Shown: in pieces, positions 6,814-12,855 of the stretch
Layout of the letters: the number at the start of each line of letters is the position of its first letter
How positions within the stretch are numbered: position 1 is the first letter of the stretch
Source of the DNA: Rhodospirillales bacterium
Lineage (GTDB): Bacteria; Pseudomonadota; Alphaproteobacteria; Rhodospirillales; Defluviicoccaceae
NCBI GenBank assembly: GCA_026125865.1
Contig: JAHCKI010000035.1
Coordinates: 1 to 12,855 of the forward strand
Direction of reading: 5' to 3'
DNA length: 12,855 nt
The notes under the pieces: model-generated
Database searches by the model: none
What the model was told of the DNA's origin: nothing
The model's input: the letters and a program-made list of their open reading frames with translations, nothing else
Made by a program: the position numbers and the translations under genes

Positions 6814-7450
6814 TGTGAGGCGGGGCGTATGGGTAGCGCTGGTCTTGGCTCTATGTATCGCCATTCCGTCCGCGAAAGCAGACGCATTGCGCCTCTTAGC
6901 GCTGGGTGACAGCCTGACGGCAGGATACGGGTTGCCGCAAGCTGACGGCTTCACGGCGCAACTCGAACGTGCCCTCGCGGACGAAGGCCTGGAGGTAAAA
7001 GTCATTAACGGCGGCGTTTCCGGCGACACGACCGCGGGAGGCCGCGCCCGTCTCGCTTGGCTTTTGGGCGACAGTCCCGAGGATCGACCGCATGCGGCGA
7101 TCGTCGAACTTGGCGCCAACGATGCCTTGCGAGGTCTCGATCCGGCGAATGCGTACGACAATCTCGACGCGATCCTCACGGAACTGAAAAACAACGGTGT
7201 TTCGGTATTGCTGGCCGGCATGTTGTCACCGCCAAACTTGGGCCAGGAATACGTTACGGAATTCAACGCTTTATATCCGCGCCTCGCCGACAAGCACGGT
7301 GTTCTTCTTTATCCCTTTTTTTTGGAGAGTGTTGCCGGCGATCGATCCCTGAATCAGGCCGACGGCATGCATCCATCGGCCGAGGGAGTCGCTGAGATCG
7401 TCGAGCGCATTCTACCGGCGGTCAAGCAACTCCTGCGGAAAACGCCATGA
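6803..7450 (+). CDS. tesA: Periplasmic GDSL lysophospholipase/thioesterase (TesA-like arylesterase)
   Basis: An exported SGNH hydrolase of 215 aa. A signal peptide is clear: basic VNVRRG, hydrophobic core to about residue 22, then SAKA with cleavage expected after Ala26. The catalytic blocks are LGDSLTAGYGL with nucleophile Ser37, NGGVSGDTTAGG (70-80) giving the oxyanion glycine, ELGAND with Asn106, and DGMH with Asp187 and His190. The segments GANDALRGL and FNALYPRLADKHGVLLYPFF follow E. coli TesA closely. It should hydrolyse lysophospholipids, esters and acyl-thioesters in the periplasm. The TTG at 6803 is favoured because GGAAG lies at 6791-6795, seven bases upstream, and the result is a compact signal peptide. 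An ATG at 6767 would add 12 residues, and an upstream start at 6713 would overlap ybbA; both lack a good ribosome site. tesA is divergent from ybbAP, suggesting a shared function. Confidence 0.88.
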   Translation: MHVNVRRGVWVALVLALCIAIPSAKADALRLLALGDSLTAGYGLPQADGFTAQLERALADEGLEVKVINGGVSGDTTAGGRARLAWLLGDSPEDRPHAAIVELGANDALRGLDPANAYDNLDAILTELKNNGVSVLLAGMLSPPNLGQEYVTEFNALYPRLADKHGVLLYPFFLESVAGDRSLNQADGMHPSAEGVAEIVERILPAVKQLLRKTP

Positions 7451-7465
7451 GGTGACCCATTCACC
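7451..7465. repeat. Small inverted repeat between convergent tesA and addA
   Basis: GGTGA (7451-7455) and TCACC (7461-7465) form a 5-bp stem with a 5-base loop, filling nearly the whole 16-bp gap between the two stop codons. An overlapping alternative pairs GTGAC (7452-7456) with GTCAC (7466-7470). There is no T run, so bidirectional termination is possible but weakly supported. Confidence 0.25.
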
Positions 7466-7466
7466 G

Positions 7467-10400
7467 TCACGGAGCGTATTGATCGAGAAGGTGGTCGGGG
7501 AGGGGCATCGATCGCGGACCGTCGGTCCATAGCAACACACATCGAACCCGGCGCCCCGGATACACGGCTCTGAGTGCGCCCCGGTAAGCGGCCATTTGGC
7601 GCAGGTAGACAGGCGAGACATCGACGACTTCTATTGGCGGCGGCCGATGGGTCTTGTAGTCGAGGACCGTCACCGTGTCCGGTTCGACGACGAGGCGATC
7701 GACCTGACCCGAGATGACGCGCCCGTTGATGTTGCCGGTCAACGGCACTTCCGCTTGGCTTCCGGCACCGAATATGGCGGCGAGACTTGCTTCGTCGAGG
7801 ACAGCCAAAACCTCCCGCGCTATCTGATCCTGTTCATCCTCGTCGAGACCGTGAACCGGGCGTGCCAGCCAGCTCCTCGCCGAGGCATCGCGTGTTTCGG
7901 ACGGCAGATCGGGGAGGCTCTGCAGCAATCGATGGATAATGCGTCCGCGGCGGAAGCGGGCGCTGCCGGATGGGCCAAGCGGCGACAGCACCGGCGGATC
8001 GTCGTCTTCCGGTTGCGATGGCACCAGCGGTAACGGTGGCTGCGGTTCGGGCGGCGGGGGTTGATCCACCCAATCCGGAAGCGGTGGCGTCGGCTTTTTC
8101 GTTCGGGCCTCTTTCCGACCTGGTTGGCGCTCCTGTGGGCAACTGAGGTAAACGATTTCCGAGTCGTCGCTGTCTTCCGAGGCGGCAAGAAAGGGGTCTT
8201 CCCGGATTCCTACATCGAGTTCATCGGCTCGGGCAATGAGCCCGTTGCGTATCAGGCGGTACCAGCAATCGTCGGCTTCTATTCTCGCTCCGCGCCAGCC
8301 GCAGACGATCAGGCGGTCTTCGGCGCGCGTCATCGCCACGTATAACAAACGCCTGTACTCTTGACGCTGCCGAAATTTTTCGGTCTCGCGTGCCCGTTCC
8401 GCCAGGGATTCGCAATCGCTTCGCCGTGGCGGCCACAGCAGCAGCTCGCCGTCGCGAACCTCCGACCACAGCAGCCGCGACATCTTGGTGGGGACCTGCA
8501 TGGTATCCGGCATGAACACGATGGGGGCTTGCAAACCTTTGGCGCCATGAACGGTCATGACCCGCACCGCGTCACGATCGCCTTGTTCCAGATCGCGCTT
8601 GATCTCGACGGCCGTTGTCGCGATCCATTGCAGGAAACCTTCCAGCGACGGGGCGTGGCTTCGCTCATAGACGAGCGTCAGTCCTAAAAATTCGGCCAGC
8701 GGATCCTCGGCGTCCGGCCCGAGCCGCGCCAATAACCGGCGACGGCCACCCATGGGGCCCAGCACGCGAGCATAGAATTCGAATGGCGGAACCAGATCCG
8801 CCAGCGCCATGAATGCGTTGAGTTGCCCAAGCGCCACGCCGAACGCCGAAACGTCGCCGGCCTTTGAGCGAAGCGCGCTCCAAAGACTACCGTCGCGGCC
8901 ATGGGCGATGTCAAATAGCTGCTCGTCGTCCAGTCCGATGAGGGGGCTTCTCAGCACCGTTGCCAGGGTCAGATCATCGGTGGGCAGCAGCACTAGGCGA
9001 CCAAGGGCGATCAGGTCCATCACGGCGATCTGCTCATTGATCAGCATGCGGTCGACGCCAGCGACGGGAACGTTCTCCAACTTCAGCTGCCGGATCAACG
9101 CCTCGACGAACATACCGCGACGGCGGACCAGCACCATGATGTCGCCGGGACGCACCGGACGGTTCGCCGACAACAGAATATCGCCACTCACCATGTCCTT
9201 GATTCGTTTGGCCACGAGACGGGCGAGTCGAGCCTCCGGCGTGTCTCCGGGTAAGCGTTCGATGGGCGGCCGCCATGGCACCGGTTCGTCTTCTTCGCGA
9301 GGAACCAGTGGCGGCCAGACCTCCACCGTGCCGCCGTCCAGTTGTCGCCACGCCTGATGGACGATCATTTCGCCGTCTAGCGCGACGCCGTCGGCGGCAT
9401 CGTCTAAGGAAAACACGGCATCAACCGCCGCCAACACGGCCCGCGTCGAGCGAAACGATACCTCCATGCTGATCGGTCGCCAGAGTTGCCCGGACCCGCG
9501 TACTTGTTCGCCGAACCAGTTCCGATTGGCGACAAATTCCGCCGGATCGGCGCCTTGGAAGCTGAAGATGGATTGTTTGACGTCGCCGACGGCGAACATC
9601 GTCCGTCCGTCCGACCGCATGCCTTCGCCGGCGAAGAACTCGCTGGTGAGCGCGCGGACGATCCGCCATTGCTCGGGGCTGGTGTCCTGAGCTTCGTCGA
9701 TGAGAATGTGGTCGACGCCGCCGTCGAGCTTGAACAACACCCAGGATGTGCTGCCATGCCGTTCCAGAAGATTGGCGACGCCGGTGATCAGGTCATCGTA
9801 ATCCAGCAGCGAGCCGAGATCCTTGTGACGCTGGTAGGCATTGAGCAGTGCCTCACCCAGGGTCAACATCGCGCCGGTGGCTTCTGCAATGACCGCGGCC
9901 CGGCGGCGCATGACCGCGGTGAGCAGGCGCTCGGCCTCGTTCTCCAAAATTTCAGCGGCACCAGGAGCTGTGGCGGCCGCTTTCTTGGTGATCAGGTTTT
10001 TTCGCGGTTGGGTCGGCTGCGTTCCGGTGAGAAACAAATTGGCGTAAGTATCGAACATTTCCTGCCGTAAAGACGGCGCCGCTTGCAACCATTCGGCGAT
10101 ACTGGCGGCGCGTTTTCGGTCAGTCTCACTGCCTTTCTCCAGGCCCGACAGCGCGACGCGAAGTCCGAGACCATCGAATGCCAGGTCGTCGCACGCGGCA
10201 TCGATCACAGTTTTCGGCGTTTCATCGAAATCCAGACCAAGGTGGGCCGCGAGCGCCGCGATGGTGTTCGCCACGGAACCGTGTCGTTCGAACATGCGGC
10301 CGAGTTTCGTGCGTTCGGCGGCCAGCGACTGGGTTAACTCACCGAACTCCAACTCCTGCACATGGCCGGTAATGACGGTGAGGGCGTCGGCGAGGTCTTC

Positions 10401-10922
10401 ACGTTGGCGGGCTGCGGCGAACACGTCTTCAAGGGCGGCACCCATCAGTTCCTGCTGATCGCGTTCATCGAGAACCGAGAAATGGGGGGCGACGCCGGCT
10501 TCGAGCGGAAAACGCGCCAGGATGGATTGGCAGAAGGAATGAATGGTTTGGATGTTCATGCCGCCCGGCGTATCGAGGATGCGGGCGAAGAGTTGGCGCG
10601 CCAAGGTTTGTTCGCGCTCGTTGGGCAAGCGGCCCAACAAATCGGCGAGTCGAGTATCCAACTCATGAGACGGGATCGCCGCCCAACCGCCAAGAACTTC
10701 AGCGAGGCGAATGCTCATTTCCGCCGCCGCCGCCTTCGTGAAGGTGATGCATAGGATACGGTGCGGCGGGGTGCCGGCCAGCATCAGACTTAGTACACGA
10801 TCGGTGAGAACCTTGGTCTTGCCGGTTCCGGCCGAGGCCGCCACCCACACCGACGCCGTAGGATCGGAGGCGCCGCGCTGTTTGCTGCTGGCGTCCAAGC
10901 CAAGCTCCGTTTCGACGCTCAT
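7467..10922 (-). CDS. addA: Double-strand break repair helicase-nuclease subunit AddA
   Basis: A 1151-aa UvrD/Rep-superfamily (SF1A) helicase fused to a RecB-type nuclease. The helicase motifs run in order: Walker A ASAGTGKT (29-36), motif Ia CITFTKAAAAEM (58-69), motif Ib with QTIHSFC (125-131), Walker B LIDEAQD (407-413), motif III FAVGDVKQSIFSFQGADP (443-460), motif V VMTVHGAKGLQ (788-798) and motif VI YVAMTRAEDRLIV (861-873). A proline-rich linker (about 944-985) leads to the nuclease, with His997, Asp1075 in GQVDRL, and Asp1088 and Lys1090 in LDYKT. All catalytic residues appear present. With AddB it resects broken DNA ends to prepare them for RecA. The start at 10922 overlaps the addB stop as ATGA and has GAGGA six bases upstream; a frame extension to 10952 is unlikely. 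The 3' end converges on tesA. Confidence 0.96.
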   Translation of the reverse strand: MSVETELGLDASSKQRGASDPTASVWVAASAGTGKTKVLTDRVLSLMLAGTPPHRILCITFTKAAAAEMSIRLAEVLGGWAAIPSHELDTRLADLLGRLPNEREQTLARQLFARILDTPGGMNIQTIHSFCQSILARFPLEAGVAPHFSVLDERDQQELMGAALEDVFAAARQREDLADALTVITGHVQELEFGELTQSLAAERTKLGRMFERHGSVANTIAALAAHLGLDFDETPKTVIDAACDDLAFDGLGLRVALSGLEKGSETDRKRAASIAEWLQAAPSLRQEMFDTYANLFLTGTQPTQPRKNLITKKAAATAPGAAEILENEAERLLTAVMRRRAAVIAEATGAMLTLGEALLNAYQRHKDLGSLLDYDDLITGVANLLERHGSTSWVLFKLDGGVDHILIDEAQDTSPEQWRIVRALTSEFFAGEGMRSDGRTMFAVGDVKQSIFSFQGADPAEFVANRNWFGEQVRGSGQLWRPISMEVSFRSTRAVLAAVDAVFSLDDAADGVALDGEMIVHQAWRQLDGGTVEVWPPLVPREEDEPVPWRPPIERLPGDTPEARLARLVAKRIKDMVSGDILLSANRPVRPGDIMVLVRRRGMFVEALIRQLKLENVPVAGVDRMLINEQIAVMDLIALGRLVLLPTDDLTLATVLRSPLIGLDDEQLFDIAHGRDGSLWSALRSKAGDVSAFGVALGQLNAFMALADLVPPFEFYARVLGPMGGRRRLLARLGPDAEDPLAEFLGLTLVYERSHAPSLEGFLQWIATTAVEIKRDLEQGDRDAVRVMTVHGAKGLQAPIVFMPDTMQVPTKMSRLLWSEVRDGELLLWPPRRSDCESLAERARETEKFRQRQEYRRLLYVAMTRAEDRLIVCGWRGARIEADDCWYRLIRNGLIARADELDVGIREDPFLAASEDSDDSEIVYLSCPQERQPGRKEARTKKPTPPLPDWVDQPPPPEPQPPLPLVPSQPEDDDPPVLSPLGPSGSARFRRGRIIHRLLQSLPDLPSETRDASARSWLARPVHGLDEDEQDQIAREVLAVLDEASLAAIFGAGSQAEVPLTGNINGRVISGQVDRLVVEPDTVTVLDYKTHRPPPIEVVDVSPVYLRQMAAYRGALRAVYPGRRVRCVLLWTDGPRSMPLPDHLLDQYAP

Positions 10923-12855
10923 TCCGCGTCCTCGCGACCGCCCGTCGACCATTCCTTGACGCGCGCCAGGTGCTCGTAATCGGAATAGCGCGGCGCCACC
11001 GATGGCCTTGGTCTTGCCTCGTAGGGAGTTTCCCGCAGGTCGAACCGCGTCACCAGGTTGACCAACCCATCCACGGCTTCGGAAGCGAGTTTGTCGGCAT
11101 CCCGAACCACTTTTGTCTCTCCACCCGTTGCGCCGCCTCGCAGCCGCCAGTATTCGAGCGAGGCGACCGCGTTCGCGGGGATGTCCGGGAACCCTCCGGC
11201 CCGCGCGATCGCTGCTTCCAAGGGCAATTGCGGCGAATATCCGGCCTCGATGTCTTTTTGGCTCGGTGTTTGACCGGTCTTGTAGTCGACGATCACCAGT
11301 GAGCCATCATTACAAACATCGATGCGGTCGGCCTTGGCGGTGAGCTCGAAAGCCTCGCCAGGCAAGTCCAATGTCAGTTTACCGGCGATCTCGGTCGCCG
11401 TTGCACGAATGCCCATACGACGAGCGCTTTCAACCTTGATGAACCACTGCGCAGCCTGAGTGAAGCGGGGCCACCAGAAGGCGCGGATGACGGAATGCTC
11501 GGGAATTCGGTGCCAAGTCTCGCGACCGAACCCGATCAGGCGGTCGAATGCATCTTCGGTGAGCGGCCCGGGCGTGGCGTCGATAAATTGTTGCAGCACC
11601 AGATGGATGAAAGTTCCAAGGTCGGCCGCGACGGGATCTGCGTCGATGGGGTTGAGGGCTTCCAGATTGAGGATATGGCGGGCATAGATCGAATAGGGAT
11701 CGCGCATCCAACGTTCGACCTGTGTGACCGACAATCGGCGCGGTCGGGCGCTCACCGGGGGATTCGGCGCCGGGGGCGCAATCGTTATGGTAGGGTCTCG
11801 GGTATCGATGCGTGCCTGCCAATCCAGCCAGGCATCGCCGGCCGCCAGACGTGCTTGGGTCTCGCGATCCCCAATCAAGTTTTTGAACTTGAGCAGCCAG
11901 CGGCACTCGACGGTCGGTGCTCCCTCAAGGCGGCGCGCCCGGGTCAGCCAGACTTCGGGAGCCGAGAAAGCCTGGGTGAAATCATGGGCGGACAGACCGA
12001 TGCGCCGCTCCGGCAAGGGAAGGCCAAATTCCTGCATCATTGGCCGGCTCATCCACGGACTGACCACGGCCTTGGGCGGCCAGCTTTCTTCGTTGAGGCT
12101 GCCAAGGATCATGACATCGGCGCGTTGCAGGCGAGCCTCCAGCGGTCCCCAGATGAACAGGCGCGGATGACGCCCATACCGCGGACGAACCACCCGCGTA
12201 GCGATGAGAGCATCGAGCAACGCGGGGTAATCCCGAGGCGACATGGCGTCGAAATCGTTCGCGGCTTCGCCGAGTTCGGCGACAAAACCGGCGAGCGCCT
12301 CTCCGGCGTCACCGGACCAAAGGCGGGCGCGCCCGGGGTCACGATCCGTTTTCGCCAAGGCTTCCGTCGCCGCGACATGGGCGTGAAGCAAATCCGCGAA
12401 GGGAATCAGCGGGCGTTCCTGGACGTTCAGAAAGGGATCGAGCGCGGTCGCCAAGAGTCTGACCAAATGCCGAAGATCCGTTTCATCATCTGCGATGGCG
12501 GACGCCAAACCGGCGATGCCGGGCGCAGGGCGCGGCCCCCTGAGCTTGCTTTTTTCCAGACGCCGGACAAGGGATCGAAACGTTTGCGGGGGCAGGCCGC
12601 CGGCCGCCAAGGGGTGTTTGAGGGCCGCCAGCAAGGGGACCGGCGCCAGCGCCTCCGTTCCCTTTCGCGCCTTCAATCGTACTAAGGCGCCGGGAGGGGT
12701 TTGCGCCAAGGGGCGTCCGGCGGAATCGTCAACGGCGATGCCCCAGCGGTCCAGCTCGGTCGCCACACGTCGCGACAGGGCGCGATCGGGTGTCACCAAT
12801 GCCGCCGTTTTTCTTGCATCTTCGAGGCTGCTTCTCATCAACAGAGCGATCGCCC
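10919..12855 (-). CDS. addB: AddB, second helicase-nuclease subunit (5' end beyond the window)
   Basis: The C-terminal 644 residues of AddB; the frame stays open through 12855. The visible start, ALLMRSSLEDARKTAALVTP, is internal sequence of the family, so the methionines there are not starts. Compared with the usual ~1000 aa, roughly 350 residues are missing. The inactivated helicase-like part includes TAALVTPDRALSRRVATEL, VMILGSLNEESWPP and the block PERRIGLSAHDF. The nuclease domain begins at LSVTQVERWMRDPYSIYAR and has Asp in KADRID and Asp/Lys in DYKTG (11287-11273), followed by SPQLPLEA. In AddAB this nuclease cuts the strand opposite to AddA's, and AddB recognises the Chi-like regulatory sequence. 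Only two cysteines are visible, and the position before DPYSIYA is Asp, so an iron-sulfur cluster of the B. subtilis type is not expected. The gene is co-transcribed with addA. Confidence 0.93.
   Translation of the reverse strand, partial: AIALLMRSSLEDARKTAALVTPDRALSRRVATELDRWGIAVDDSAGRPLAQTPPGALVRLKARKGTEALAPVPLLAALKHPLAAGGLPPQTFRSLVRRLEKSKLRGPRPAPGIAGLASAIADDETDLRHLVRLLATALDPFLNVQERPLIPFADLLHAHVAATEALAKTDRDPGRARLWSGDAGEALAGFVAELGEAANDFDAMSPRDYPALLDALIATRVVRPRYGRHPRLFIWGPLEARLQRADVMILGSLNEESWPPKAVVSPWMSRPMMQEFGLPLPERRIGLSAHDFTQAFSAPEVWLTRARRLEGAPTVECRWLLKFKNLIGDRETQARLAAGDAWLDWQARIDTRDPTITIAPPAPNPPVSARPRRLSVTQVERWMRDPYSIYARHILNLEALNPIDADPVAADLGTFIHLVLQQFIDATPGPLTEDAFDRLIGFGRETWHRIPEHSVIRAFWWPRFTQAAQWFIKVESARRMGIRATATEIAGKLTLDLPGEAFELTAKADRIDVCNDGSLVIVDYKTGQTPSQKDIEAGYSPQLPLEAAIARAGGFPDIPANAVASLEYWRLRGGATGGETKVVRDADKLASEAVDGLVNLVTRFDLRETPYEARPRPSVAPRYSDYEHLARVKEWSTGGREDAE

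Noticed and set aside
11495..12685. A 396-codon open frame on the plus strand
   Set aside because: Antisense to the well-conserved addB coding sequence, with no recognisable domain; a shadow frame.
1..12855. Search for tRNA, rRNA, CRISPR arrays, insertion sequences and toxin-antitoxin or defence genes
   Set aside because: No regular repeat-spacer pattern, transposase motif, terminal repeats or cloverleaf was seen. AddAB is a housekeeping repair system, although it also degrades foreign linear DNA.

Overview
The window reads as a chromosomal segment of a GC-rich alphaproteobacterium. The main evidence is the addB-addA pair at the right end. AddA has the alphaproteobacterial length (1151 aa) and a proline-rich linker before its nuclease. 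AddB ends in a nuclease domain but lacks the cysteines of the Firmicutes-type iron-sulfur cluster. Nothing narrows the lineage further; a Rhodospirillales-like origin is only a guess. I see no mobile element, tRNA, rRNA, CRISPR array or phage gene.

Left part (1-3444), probably accessory metabolism. A DUF169 gene (68-850, +) faces a double-length 4-oxalocrotonate-tautomerase-like gene (1060-1458, -). The 209 bp between them hold two strong inverted repeats, one of them a good rho-independent terminator for the tautomerase. The tautomerase is divergent from a LysR-type regulator (1563-2414, +). Their 104-bp intergenic region carries a plausible lysR promoter and a perfect TGTTTTG-N5-CAAAACA dyad just before the regulator's start codon. 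This suggests the regulator controls itself and the tautomerase. A RarD/EamA permease (2521-3444, +) follows and is best started at a TTG codon.

Centre (3451-7450): the ybbA-ybbP ABC transporter operon (minus strand, ATGA overlap) is divergent from tesA (plus strand), which encodes an exported GDSL lysophospholipase/thioesterase. This matches the arrangement known in E. coli and suggests a joint role at the envelope: a MacB/LolCDE-like machine working with a periplasmic lipid hydrolase. The short divergent region may contain overlapping promoters.

Right part (7467-12855): addB (5' end outside the window) and addA overlap by ATGA. They encode the two subunits of the double-strand-break repair helicase-nuclease. 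Both nuclease motifs and the visible AddA helicase motifs look intact. addA converges on tesA with a 16-bp gap.

The genes are tightly packed and intact. No convincing undescribed multi-gene system is visible. The least understood part is the DUF169 / fused tautomerase / LysR / RarD group.
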